This document shows positions 16,490 through 25,162 of a stretch of 64,000 nucleotides of DNA, in pieces. The stretch covers positions 35,338 through 99,337 of the forward strand of contig JBKBMG010000014.1 of assembly GCA_046295975.1 (NCBI GenBank), given 5' to 3'. Each line of letters starts with the position of its first letter. Position 1 is the first letter of the stretch. Under the pieces are notes generated by a model. The model ran no database searches, was not told the DNA's origin, and saw nothing but the letters and a program-made list of their open reading frames with translations. Origin of the DNA: UBA2357 sp046295975. Its GTDB lineage: Bacteria > Pseudomonadota > Gammaproteobacteria > Burkholderiales > Rhodocyclaceae. A program made the position numbers and the translations under genes.

Positions 16490-17620
16490 CTATGCGGGTT
16501 GAGAGACGGCGAGCGCCTGGCGTCGCACCATCGCCTGAATGTCGGCGGCCGGATCGGGCCGCAGCTCCCAGTGCGCCACCTGTAGCGAAGCCTCGTAAAC
16601 GTTGCGGCAACGCTCGTAGCGTCGCCGCATGAACTCGCTGAACATGGCATCCAGTGCGGGGCTATTCCGTAGCAAGGAGCCCAGCACCGTGGCATCCTCG
16701 ATGCATTGGGCAGTTGCCTGACCGAGCTGCGGGGGAATGACATGGGCCGCCTCACCCACCAGCAGCACGCGACCGCGGTGCCAGCGGTCGGGCACCAGGC
16801 CGGCACGCACCGGCTGCACCAGCACCGGTTCGCTGCCGCCGAGTTGCTCGCGCATTTCGGCAATGACACCGCTGCAAGGCTTGAGCCGGTCGCGGATCCA
16901 CCCCGCGCGACACGCCGGCGGAACCTCGGGCGCCGCCCCTTGCATCTCGATCAACAATAGCGACGCCCGATCCTTGCTCACCGGAACGGCCGCCGCGCGA
17001 AAGCCATGGAAGCCGCCGACGAGGATTGTGGGTGTGTCGAGCGTGCGCGGCCGGCGCAACTGGACCTGCCACCACACCTGCCCGACCTCCCGTGGTACCC
17101 CGTCCACATCGAAGCGATGCGCGCGCAACTGGGATTGGGCCCCGTCAGCACCGACCACCAGGTCGTAGCTTCGGCGATCGCCATCCTCGAAACACACCGA
17201 CACCTCGTCTCCGGCCTCCTCGATCCGATCCAGGCATGCCGCGGGGCGGACAATCGCGCCGGCGCCCTGTGCCGCTTCCCATAGCAGCCCGCACAGGGCG
17301 TGGTGGGTCATGCCGAGAGCCGACGGGCCGGCAGTGCCGGTCAGCGGCGTCACCGCGTCGCGGAAATATTCGCCTCCTCGAAGATCCACATGCCTCGTCT
17401 CCACGTAGGGGAACCCGGTATGCAAGCAGGCCTCCGCCACACCGAGGTCCATCAGGCCGCGCAACATGTTGGGTGCGACGTTGACATGCGTCTGTCCCAG
17501 CCGTCCGGTCGCCGGCTTGCCCGCGATTTCGACCTCGATGCCGGCCCGGGCCGTAGCCAGCGCTGCCGCAAGACCTGCGACGCCGGAGCCGACAACGAGG
17601 ACGCGCTTTACTGGGGACAT
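16490..17620 (-). CDS. FAD-dependent monooxygenase 1, with Gly-Glu in place of the GD motif
   Basis: A 376-residue group A flavoprotein monooxygenase of the PHBH/salicylate hydroxylase fold. The N-terminal dinucleotide fold is VLVVGSGVAGLAAALATARAG, and the DG motif is LVVGADGAQSQLR. The second FAD motif, normally GDAAH, reads LLVGEAAHVIPPQLGQ, so the Asp that binds the ribityl chain is a Glu. It probably hydroxylates an aromatic intermediate before ring cleavage, using NAD(P)H and O2. It lies 28 bp after the NTF2-like gene within the operon. Substrate unknown. Confidence 0.87.
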   Translation of the reverse strand: MSPVKRVLVVGSGVAGLAAALATARAGIEVEIAGKPATGRLGQTHVNVAPNMLRGLMDLGVAEACLHTGFPYVETRHVDLRGGEYFRDAVTPLTGTAGPSALGMTHHALCGLLWEAAQGAGAIVRPAACLDRIEEAGDEVSVCFEDGDRRSYDLVVGADGAQSQLRAHRFDVDGVPREVGQVWWQVQLRRPRTLDTPTILVGGFHGFRAAAVPVSKDRASLLLIEMQGAAPEVPPACRAGWIRDRLKPCSGVIAEMREQLGGSEPVLVQPVRAGLVPDRWHRGRVLLVGEAAHVIPPQLGQATAQCIEDATVLGSLLRNSPALDAMFSEFMRRRYERCRNVYEASLQVAHWELRPDPAADIQAMVRRQALAVSQPA

Positions 17621-17648
17621 ATCGTCTCAGCCGGGGGAGAAGCCCTGT

Positions 17649-18053
17649 TCAACGGGGCACCGCTGGAGGCGGCGCACCCAGCGGCGACGCATGAAAGGCC
17701 ACCTGGCGCCAATTGCCGTCGGATTCGCGCTGCCACACCTGGGTCACCGTCGCCTCGACCACCACCGTTTCCATATGGCCGCGGCGTCGAGCCCGGTTGA
17801 TCTGCTTGCCGTGCATCATGGCCACGTCGGGGCCGAGCGGAATGACTTTGATCCCCTCGCGCCGCAACTCCAGGGATTCGATGACGCTCCCGATGTAGAC
17901 GAGATAGCTGTCGATGTCGTCGACGTTGCCTCGCGTATGGGTGTGGATGAGCGCAGGCGACAGCAGCGTGCGCAAGCGTGCATAGTCCTGTTCCACGATG
18001 CAGCGGCAGCGCTCTTCCTCAAGGGAGATGAGGGTCTCGGCAATTCCGGACAT
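17649..18053 (-). CDS. NTF2-like (SnoaL/DUF4440-type) protein
   Basis: A 134-residue cone-fold protein. The start LISLEEERCRCIVEQDYARLRTLLSPALIHTHTRG and the end VTQVWQRESDGNWRQVAFHAS are typical of DUF4440/SnoaL-like proteins, which include isomerases, dehydratases and small ligand-binding subunits. It is shorter than a true ring-hydroxylating dioxygenase beta subunit (about 160-190 residues), and the Rieske enzymes here are of the kind that needs none. Its position between the amidohydrolase and an FAD monooxygenase suggests an isomerase or accessory role in the pathway. Confidence 0.75.
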   Translation of the reverse strand: MSGIAETLISLEEERCRCIVEQDYARLRTLLSPALIHTHTRGNVDDIDSYLVYIGSVIESLELRREGIKVIPLGPDVAMMHGKQINRARRRGHMETVVVEATVTQVWQRESDGNWRQVAFHASPLGAPPPAVPR

Positions 18054-18183
18054 TTAAGTACCTCTCCTACTCGGTTACCCAACTTGCGGCCAAGTTGCGC
18101 CCGTCGCGCGGTTCGGCGACGGTGTACGGGCCCGCAACACCGCCGCCACCCTTGCAACTGCATTGATGAGCGGGCTCCCGAAC

Positions 18184-19278
18184 TCACACCGACCAACCGA
18201 TCAAGGCCGCAGCGTTGCCTCCCAGAATGGCAGCGCGCTCGCCATCGCTCAGTCCGGGGGTCGCCGCCACCAGGCCGTGTACATCGTAATAACCCATGTC
18301 AAAAGGATAGTCGGAGCCGACGACCACCTGCGAGGCGCCGACCCGGTCCACCAGATGGCGCAAGGCCATGGGGTCGTAGAGCACGGTGTCGAACCAGATG
18401 CGCTTGAGGTGCTCGCTTGGAGTCCTGATCGTCTGCGTGGCCGCCTCGGGGCGGACCTTGAATGCATGGTCGGAGCGCCCGATGTAGGTCGGCAAGTAGC
18501 CGCCGCCATGTGCCGCGACGATCTTCAGTCCCGGATGTGCATCGAGGACCCCGTGGAAGATGAGATGCGACAGCGCGATGGTGGTCTCCAGCGGCTGCCC
18601 GATGGTATTGACCAGATAGTGGGTGCTGGTGCGCTCACCGAGGCTGGTGCCGAAAGGATGGATGAACACCACTGCACCCAGTTCCTCAGCCTTGGCCCAG
18701 AAGGGCCTGAGCGCCGGATCCGACAATTCGCGGCCGTTTACGGTGGTGGAGATCTCCACGCCTTTCAGGCCTAGCCCCTTTATTGCATGCTCCAACTGCT
18801 CGCAGGCAAGTTGCGGATGCTGCAGCGCCACCGTGCCGAGGCCGGCAACTAGCTTCGGATAGGCCTCGCACAGCGCCGCGATGTGCTCGTTCTGCAGTCG
18901 CACGATTTCCCGCGCGAGCTCCGGTTCGGCCCAGTAGTAGTACTGGGTCGGCGACGGGCTGAGTACCTGTACGTCCACGCCCATCGCCGCCATGTCAGCA
19001 AGACGAAGATCGATGCGCGTGAGCTTGGGTCCCACGGCAGGCAGCATCACCGCGTTGTTGTGCGCCACCGAGGCCTCGCCCATGGTTCGGAGCATGATGC
19101 CGGGCTCGGCGGCCTTCTCTGGCCGGTTGGCCACCAGCGCCTCCACGGCGGGCACCATGACGTGGCAGTGGAGGTCGACGGTCAGATGCCGGTGCCGTGC
19201 GGGCGATGCCGCGCCGACGGCGCCGGAAGGCGTCTCTGCGGGGCAGCAGGCCGGATGGCCGCAGGTATGGATCCACAT
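18184..19278 (-). CDS. ACMSD-like amidohydrolase-2 family enzyme (decarboxylase or hydrolase)
   Basis: A 364-residue TIM-barrel metal enzyme. All ligands expected in 2-amino-3-carboxymuconate-6-semialdehyde decarboxylase relatives are present: His37 and His39 (DLHCH), His207 (FIHPFG), His257 (AAHGGGY) and Asp323 (VGSDYPFDMG). Such enzymes decarboxylate aromatic or ring-cleaved acids, or hydrolyse C-C bonds of meta-cleavage products. The gene follows the extradiol dioxygenase by 6 bp, so its product likely acts on the ring-cleaved or carboxylated intermediate. The N-terminus has a Cys-rich extension (CGHPACC, residues 6-12) whose start is unsure; an ATG is used at 19278. A 130-bp gap follows before the next gene. 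Confidence 0.86.
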   Translation of the reverse strand: MWIHTCGHPACCPAETPSGAVGAASPARHRHLTVDLHCHVMVPAVEALVANRPEKAAEPGIMLRTMGEASVAHNNAVMLPAVGPKLTRIDLRLADMAAMGVDVQVLSPSPTQYYYWAEPELAREIVRLQNEHIAALCEAYPKLVAGLGTVALQHPQLACEQLEHAIKGLGLKGVEISTTVNGRELSDPALRPFWAKAEELGAVVFIHPFGTSLGERTSTHYLVNTIGQPLETTIALSHLIFHGVLDAHPGLKIVAAHGGGYLPTYIGRSDHAFKVRPEAATQTIRTPSEHLKRIWFDTVLYDPMALRHLVDRVGASQVVVGSDYPFDMGYYDVHGLVAATPGLSDGERAAILGGNAAALIGWSV

Positions 19279-19284
19279 GGTCGT

Positions 19285-20349
19285 TCAATGGGACGCGGTT
19301 ACTGCAGCATCGGTACCGGGGTGCGCTTCCGCTTCCCAGGGATCGACGGCGCGCGCGAGATCGGCCAGCTGTGGGTCGAGTACCGGCGTATAGCCCTGCA
19401 CATAGTCCCACTCCCACGGCGCCGCATCCAATGCGAACACGGGAAGGTTGGTGATGAAGCTGAAGAAGCCGAAGGCGGCGTTCCAAACCCGCGGCACCCA
19501 GCTGTCGTCCAGATGGTCGGAATCCGCGCCGTACTCGGCCTGGCCACCTGTGGGGCAAGGCAGGTACATGAAGAGCGAGGAGGCGATGCGGTGTCGCCCC
19601 AGCCCCCATGTCGACTTCGGCCAACCCTGGCGCTCCATGTGGTTGGTACCCACCATGATTTCATCCAGATCCTCGACCCCATAGTTGACGTGGTCGAACC
19701 GCAGCTTGCCGTCCATCCCGGGGAAGGGCAGCTTGGAATTGAGGAAGTAGATGTTGTGGTGGTCGTTGGCGCCGTCGGCGCGGCCGAAGATGCCAAAACC
19801 CTTCTGGATGTCGCTGAGCTTGAAACCCAGCCGGTCACGATAGAAGGACCAGGACTTGTCCGGGTCAGGCGCCTGGAAGACCACGTGTTGGATGGTCTTG
19901 GGTCGCGCCTTCGCCTTCCACTTGCGCTGCGTGTTGATGCGGTTGATGTTGCCCGGCGAGTTGACCGGGTCGGGGGCCGAGTACACCGGATTCTTGCAGA
20001 ACACGCGGAATCCGATGGCCAGGCCGTCGTCAGCGAGACAGTGCGCCGTGCCGTCTGCGTCTATCCGGACCTCCCGGTCGACCGCCAGTGACCGGACCAG
20101 CCGATCCAGGCTATCCTGCCGATCGACGCCCCAGATCACTTCGCACACCCCGGTCCCCGCCAGCGCCGACTTCGGTATCGCCGGATCCGAGATGTGGCGG
20201 AGGATCACATTGCTGCCTTCGTCCAGCCGGAAGTGCGCATGGCTGTCACTCTTCTCCAGCAGCGGCAATCCGAAGTCAATGAAATAGCGCGTACATTCCG
20301 CGACGTCGTCTACGCCATAAAGTACGGTTTCGATGCCGTTGATGGCCAT
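19285..20349 (-). CDS. Type I extradiol dioxygenase (VOC superfamily)
   Basis: A 354-residue two-domain VOC protein. The second domain carries the full 2-His-1-carboxylate iron site of type I extradiol dioxygenases: His155 (IQHVVF), His220 (FDHVNYGVED) and Glu272 in the signature SLFMYLPCPTGGQAEYGAD. The expected reaction is meta-cleavage of a catechol-type ring by O2. It lies 3 bp downstream of the FAH-fold hydrolase and 6 bp upstream of the amidohydrolase, a tight arrangement that fits ring cleavage followed by product processing. It is a little longer than the usual 290-310 residues because of an insert between domains (about residues 120-150). Confidence 0.88.
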   Translation of the reverse strand: MAINGIETVLYGVDDVAECTRYFIDFGLPLLEKSDSHAHFRLDEGSNVILRHISDPAIPKSALAGTGVCEVIWGVDRQDSLDRLVRSLAVDREVRIDADGTAHCLADDGLAIGFRVFCKNPVYSAPDPVNSPGNINRINTQRKWKAKARPKTIQHVVFQAPDPDKSWSFYRDRLGFKLSDIQKGFGIFGRADGANDHHNIYFLNSKLPFPGMDGKLRFDHVNYGVEDLDEIMVGTNHMERQGWPKSTWGLGRHRIASSLFMYLPCPTGGQAEYGADSDHLDDSWVPRVWNAAFGFFSFITNLPVFALDAAPWEWDYVQGYTPVLDPQLADLARAVDPWEAEAHPGTDAAVTASH

Positions 20350-20352
20350 GTC

Positions 20353-21408
20353 TCAAGTCCTCTCTGTGATGACTGGGGTGCGCTGGACACCGAGTCCGGA
20401 AATGGTGGCGTCGATGACGTCTCCCGGCCGGAGAAAGCGGTTGTAGTGGGTACCATTGCCGGCGGGCGAGCCGGTACAAATGAGATCGCCTGGGAGTAGC
20501 TGCACCACGCCCGAAAGATGCTCGATCAGCCGCGCGACGCCGAAGATCATGTCCGACGTGCTCTCGTTCTGCATGGTTTCGCCATTGAGCTTGAGCTCTA
20601 TGCGCAGATCATGGGGATCGGCCACCTGCGCTGCCGGCACGATGTATGGCCCGACTGGCAGATAGGTTGGGCTGCACTTGGACGAAATCCAATCGGTGCC
20701 CATTGCCTTTGTGTCCTTCGTCGCCCAGACTCGACCGCGGTCGGTGATGTCATTGGCAATGGTGTAGCCGGCGACATGCTTGAGCGCATTCTCGCGACTC
20801 ACGCGGCGTGCCGGAGCCCCGATCACCACGACGAGTTCCAATTCCCAGTCCGGCTGCACCGCATCGACGGGAATGACAATCGAATCATAGGCGCCGCTGA
20901 GCACGGACACCGGCTTGCTGAGGATGTAAGGGGTTCCCGCACGCCGACGCTCTCGCATCATTTCTTCGGCGTAGGCGCGCAGTTGGACGGAATCCATTCC
21001 TTCCGTACCGGGTGTCTTCCCCGGACCGAGGTCAACGATGATGTCCACTACGTGCTTGAAGTAGTTGGCACCGCTCATGAAGATCTGGCGCGACGCTACC
21101 GGGGGGTGAACCTTGAGGAAAGCCATTGGGACGAGAGAGGCCGCCAAGGCTCGCGCCGCTTCGCTCGTGCCCGCGGCAATGGCGTCGGCGGCCATCTGCA
21201 AGGCCGGGTAGTTGTGCTGCCAGTGTTCGAGCAAGCCAAGCGTTGACGCGGCATCGAGCAGCACACGGCCGGACTGGGCGCACAAGGGCCGCAATGCGTC
21301 GACGGCGATCACGCGATCGTTGTCGACAACCAGACCGGCAAATGGGGCGCTACCAGCACAGGAAAAGGTTCCCAGCGCGAACGCAGCCGAGGGTGGCACA
21401 GCAGCCAT
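20353..21408 (-). CDS. Fumarylacetoacetate hydrolase family protein
   Basis: A 351-residue FAH-fold enzyme. The metal-binding acidic residues appear in DWELELVVVIG and in the TIANDITDRGR segment, followed by the conserved SPTYLPVGPYIV and LNGETMQNESTSDMIF blocks and a closing LLPGDLICTGSPAGNG. Family members hydrolyse, hydrate or decarboxylate 2-oxo acids from ring cleavage. As first gene of the operon, with AAAGGAGA just upstream of its ATG, it sits 3 bp before the extradiol dioxygenase and should act downstream of ring cleavage. Confidence 0.88.
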   Translation of the reverse strand: MAAVPPSAAFALGTFSCAGSAPFAGLVVDNDRVIAVDALRPLCAQSGRVLLDAASTLGLLEHWQHNYPALQMAADAIAAGTSEAARALAASLVPMAFLKVHPPVASRQIFMSGANYFKHVVDIIVDLGPGKTPGTEGMDSVQLRAYAEEMMRERRRAGTPYILSKPVSVLSGAYDSIVIPVDAVQPDWELELVVVIGAPARRVSRENALKHVAGYTIANDITDRGRVWATKDTKAMGTDWISSKCSPTYLPVGPYIVPAAQVADPHDLRIELKLNGETMQNESTSDMIFGVARLIEHLSGVVQLLPGDLICTGSPAGNGTHYNRFLRPGDVIDATISGLGVQRTPVITERT

Positions 21409-21656
21409 CAGGTGTCTCCTTTATTCTTTTAGTCGTTCTCGGGGTGCGTTTCACAGCGCTTACCCGAGGTCGGATTTGATCTTAGGTGGGCCTTGGGATC
21501 TGCGTAAAATGGGTTGTTCTGATTATTTCAATCGATGGCGTGGATGTGTTTGCGCTCTTGCTTTCCTCGTCACGCTCGAGCGCGCACGACGACGCCTCGC
21601 CCGCTTGTTCACGGCGACGCGCCGACATCTCTGGTAGGGAGCAGAGTGGGAGGGGA
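21409..21656. promoter_or_regulatory. Upstream region of the ring-cleavage operon
   Basis: This 248-bp gap separates the LysR 1 stop from the FAH start, both on the minus strand, and should hold the promoter of the seven-gene operon. A strong AAAGGAGA ribosome site precedes the FAH ATG. The stretch 21420-21540 is clearly AT-richer than its surroundings; no operator could be named. Confidence 0.4.
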
Positions 21657-22583
21657 CTACTCGGGGGTGATGGCTGGGCCCATGCTGGCGGCCGCCCGGA
21701 CCATCAACTGGCGCAACCAGACGAGTCCCGGGTCCGCCGTGCGGTATTTGTGCCACTGCATCGACAACGCCAGCGGAGACAGACGCAGTGGATCTCTAAG
21801 GACGGTGATGGGAATCAAGTGCCGAACGCTGTCCGCCAGACGGGAATGGACCGTGGCCAGATATTCGGTACCGACGACCAGATACGGCAGCGCGAGAAAA
21901 CTGTAGGTCGTCGCGACAATGCGCCGCGAGATTCCGTAGCGTTGCACGAACCAACTCTCGAAGGGGGCTAGCTCGCTACCATGTGGCCGCATGACGACAT
22001 GCTCGGCACCGACGTAACGTTCGAACGAAAGCGGTTCCTGGGCGATCCTGCTCGCGTTCCAGGCGACGCACACGTACCGCTCCTCGAACAAAATCTCGTT
22101 CGGATGTTCCGGCGAGCAATACACGTCTGGAATGAGAAGCAGGTCGGCCTCGCCGCGCTCAAGCGCGCGAGCGGGATTGCCTGACTGGGGCAGCAACTGA
22201 AAACGAACGGTACTGCCCTGCTCTTTCGCAAGCGCAAAAACCTGCGGCATCAGCGCCGTCGTCGTGTAGTCGGAAACCAGAACGGTGAATTGTCGATCAG
22301 ACCCCGCGGGATCGAATTGGGGCTGCATGGCGATCGAGCTTTCGACGCGCATCAGCACATCCCGCACCGCGTCCTGGAGTACTTGGGCGCGGGGCGTGAG
22401 TTCCATCTTGCGACCGACCTGGACAAGCAGTTGGTCGTCAAAATACTCGCGCAACTTCGCCAGCGAGTTGCTCATGGCCGATTGGCTGAGGTGAAGCCTC
22501 TCCGCCGCGCGGCCGACACTGCACTCATCCATCAGTGCATCAAGGGCAACGAGCAGGTTCAGATCGAGCTTGTGGAATCGCAT
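21657..22583 (-). CDS. LysR regulator 1, NodD/NahR type
   Basis: A 308-residue LysR regulator. It opens with MRFHKLDLNLLVALDALMDE, the start characteristic of the NodD/NahR/DntR branch, whose members respond to aromatic ligands. The winged helix reads CSVGRAAERLHLSQSAMSNSLAKLREYFDD, and an effector domain follows (about 95-300). It lies upstream of the ring-cleavage operon on the same strand, so it probably activates that operon. It is a paralogue of LysR 2 at 24110-25036. Confidence 0.88.
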   Translation of the reverse strand: MRFHKLDLNLLVALDALMDECSVGRAAERLHLSQSAMSNSLAKLREYFDDQLLVQVGRKMELTPRAQVLQDAVRDVLMRVESSIAMQPQFDPAGSDRQFTVLVSDYTTTALMPQVFALAKEQGSTVRFQLLPQSGNPARALERGEADLLLIPDVYCSPEHPNEILFEERYVCVAWNASRIAQEPLSFERYVGAEHVVMRPHGSELAPFESWFVQRYGISRRIVATTYSFLALPYLVVGTEYLATVHSRLADSVRHLIPITVLRDPLRLSPLALSMQWHKYRTADPGLVWLRQLMVRAAASMGPAITPE

Positions 22584-22730
22584 GTCGAAAGTCGAATGGC
22601 GCTTCGTGCCGAGGCAAGGCTTTGTATCCGTCGATCTTGCGCTGCAAGAATCCTACCGCCCAATGACGTGGTCGATAAGGGAAAACTCATTGGGGACCTC
22701 CTTTCCGGAATTGCAGGACGGTAACCTCAA

Positions 22731-23861
22731 TCAGATTGGCATCAGAAGCTTGGCCATCGAGTCGCGCATCAACTGCTCATGCTCGGCTTTCGGCGCACCC
22801 GTGCGTTCCAGGTTGCCCAGCGTGAGGGAGTTTTCCACCACCATCCGGCAGCGTTCGAAGCGGCGAGCCGTGAAGGCCTGCAGCGCCTCCTCCAAGCTCA
22901 CCATCCGCGCCAGTTCCTGAGCCAGAACAATGGCGTCCTCGACGCCAATGCCGGCGCCGGAGGCGAGGTGGGGCGTGGTGGAGTGCGCAGCATCGCCTAT
23001 CAACACCACCTTGCCGCGGTGCCACGGAGGTGGAACCAGCAAGGCAAAGAACGGGCGGTAGACGATGCAAGCGCTTTCATCGAGGCCGTCGCGGATCGCG
23101 CTGACAAGGGCGCTGCCGTCAAAGGGCGTGAGCAGGTCGCGCAGCGTCTCCGCCCAGCGTGACTCCTCGATATGCTCCGGCGTAGGCCGCGGCTCGGTGA
23201 CGAAGAGGTACATCTCGTCCTTGGACACGGGGTTCACGCCGGCCTTGATGTCCGCGCCCATGAAAAAGACAGGGCGCGTGACCGCTGCCGGGCGCGGCAC
23301 CACGGCGCGCCATGAGCTCTGGCCAGTGTAGCTCGGCTTGGGCGCGTCGGGAAACAGCGTGCCGCGAAGCTGCGATTGCAGGCCATCGGCAGCGATGATC
23401 AGCTCATAGCGCGATTCGCGTTTGTCGGTGAAGGACACCTGCACGGCATCGCCGTCCGCCTCGAGGCTGAGAACGGTGGTGCCACAGCGTACCGAGGCGC
23501 CCGACGCCAGGGTGGCGTTGCGCAGGATGCCGGCAAGCACCGGTCGCAGGATGCCGCCACCGCCGGGGACGTCTGGCCGACCGATGCGTGGCGTCGGCAA
23601 CTCGGCGATCTTGCGGCCGTCGGCGAGACATATGTCCACGCCGTCGGCACACCAGCCTTGCTCCATGATGGCGTCAATTACCCCGATTTCGTGAAAGGCG
23701 CGCAGCGTCGGGCCGCTCAGGGTAATGCCTGCTCCGTAGACGCGCCAGTTGGGGTCGATCTCGACGAGGTCGACGTGCACGCCCAGCTTCCGCAGCTGAA
23801 TGGCGGCGCACATGCCGGCGATGCCTCCGCCGACGATGAGTGCTTTTCCGATTGCTGCCAT
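22731..23861 (-). CDS. FAD-dependent monooxygenase 2
   Basis: A 376-residue PHBH-fold flavoprotein hydroxylase. Motifs are complete: GGGIAGMCAAIQLRKLGVHVDLVEID (FAD fold), IIAADGLQSQLRG (DG motif) and VVLIGDAAHSTTPHLASGAGIGVEDA (GD motif). Unlike copies 1 and 3 it has no substitution at the flavin motifs. It stands alone between two LysR genes, all on the minus strand, separated by 147 and 248 bp, so it probably has its own promoter. The likely role is NAD(P)H-dependent hydroxylation of an aromatic intermediate; the substrate is unknown. Confidence 0.88.
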   Translation of the reverse strand: MAAIGKALIVGGGIAGMCAAIQLRKLGVHVDLVEIDPNWRVYGAGITLSGPTLRAFHEIGVIDAIMEQGWCADGVDICLADGRKIAELPTPRIGRPDVPGGGGILRPVLAGILRNATLASGASVRCGTTVLSLEADGDAVQVSFTDKRESRYELIIAADGLQSQLRGTLFPDAPKPSYTGQSSWRAVVPRPAAVTRPVFFMGADIKAGVNPVSKDEMYLFVTEPRPTPEHIEESRWAETLRDLLTPFDGSALVSAIRDGLDESACIVYRPFFALLVPPPWHRGKVVLIGDAAHSTTPHLASGAGIGVEDAIVLAQELARMVSLEEALQAFTARRFERCRMVVENSLTLGNLERTGAPKAEHEQLMRDSMAKLLMPI

Positions 23862-24109
23862 CCTGGTCTCCTCAGGTTTGTTCTTGTATGGATGTCAGGC
23901 AGGTCGATCGGGCTGCCCGCATTGCCGCCGAGCCGGCGGCGCGCCGCCCATGGGTATGGGGCCGCCGGCTACGCGTCGGACGGGTTGAACCGCGCTAGGC
24001 CAGACCGATGGTGCAGACTATGTGGAGGCGACGCTTCCTAAAAATGGTTTGTGTGGATCATATGAATCGATGCGACCCATACCTGGGGTAATCCCACGGG
24101 ACAGCTCTG

Positions 24110-25036
24110 TCATACAGACTGCGCGGCGCGGTGCATCAGCCCGCGCAGCCATTGCATGGCCGGATCGGTGTCATGCATGGGTTTCCAATGCAACAGCTCG
24201 ACCAAGGGCGGCAAGGGCGCGGGGACGTCCATGACCTGCAAGGGCAGCCGCGCTGCCATTACGCGCGCCAGTCGCGACGGCAGCGTGGCCACACAGTCGG
24301 TGACGGCAACCACCTCGCCCAGCATGGCGAAGCGATCGACGACCGGGCCGATGCGGCGCTCGAGGCCGGCCTGCTCCAACGCCTCCGACTCCAGCCAACT
24401 GACACGTCCGTCGTCGAACTCGCCAACCACATGCGTAGCCGCACAGAACTGCTCGGCGCTGAGCTGGCCTCGCACGCTCGGGTGGTCGCACCGCGCAATA
24501 CAGCTGTAGCCATCCTCCAGCAGCACTTCGGAGGGATGTCGTTCCGAGTGGGCGCCCAGCGGCGAAATGGCGAAGTCGTGCTGCCGCCGGTCCAGCGACT
24601 CGCTGACCGGCTGTGTTTCGAGTCCTGAACTCATCGGTACTTCGCGCAACGACAGTTGCACCAGCGGTGCCTCGCGCGCGAGCAGGCCGATGGCCCGCGG
24701 CATCAATACCGTTGTCGTGTAGTCGGATGCCGCAACGGAGAAACGCCGCGGACTCGCCGCAGGGTCGAAGGTCGCGCGCGCGCGCGCCACACGCTCGGCC
24801 TGCTCGAGCAGCTCACGCACGGGGACGGCAAGACTCATTGCCAACGCAGTCGGCACCATCTTCTTGCCCGATTTCACGAACATCGGATCGTCGAAATGCG
24901 CACGCAGCCGCGCCAGAGCTGCGCTCAGTGCCGGCTGCCCCACGTTCAGCTTTCGTGCCGCGTGGCTGACGTTTCCCTCCTCAAGCAGCGCATTCAGAAC
25001 GAGCAGCAGATTCAGATCAAGTCGGTGGAAACGCAT
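24110..25036 (-). CDS. LysR regulator 2, NodD/NahR type
   Basis: A 308-residue LysR protein of the same branch and length as LysR 1 (opening MRFHRLDLNLLLVLNALLEE, helix-turn-helix GNVSHAARKLNVGQPALSAALARLRAHFDD). It is divergent from the Rieske 1 - FAD monooxygenase 3 - Rieske 2 operon across 126 bp, the classical layout for LysR control of the neighbouring operon. The two regulators may respond to different intermediates. Confidence 0.88.
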   Translation of the reverse strand: MRFHRLDLNLLLVLNALLEEGNVSHAARKLNVGQPALSAALARLRAHFDDPMFVKSGKKMVPTALAMSLAVPVRELLEQAERVARARATFDPAASPRRFSVAASDYTTTVLMPRAIGLLAREAPLVQLSLREVPMSSGLETQPVSESLDRRQHDFAISPLGAHSERHPSEVLLEDGYSCIARCDHPSVRGQLSAEQFCAATHVVGEFDDGRVSWLESEALEQAGLERRIGPVVDRFAMLGEVVAVTDCVATLPSRLARVMAARLPLQVMDVPAPLPPLVELLHWKPMHDTDPAMQWLRGLMHRAAQSV

Positions 25037-25162
25037 ATGGGTTCATCAACAGCGTTAATAGTGAAAAGCATTTAATTCGATTTGCGGCTAGTTGCGCAAT
25101 ACCCAAGAATGCGCCGAGAGGGGGGAAACATCCCACGACCTACCTATGACAGGAGACAAGAC
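25037..25162. promoter_or_regulatory. Divergent promoter region of LysR 2 and the Rieske operon
   Basis: A 126-bp gap, AT-rich close to the LysR start. It contains a widely spaced TTCA (25042-25045) and TGAA (25062-25065) dyad and, before the Rieske gene, AGGAGA as ribosome site. Binding by LysR 2 is inferred from layout; no exact operator was recognised. Confidence 0.4.
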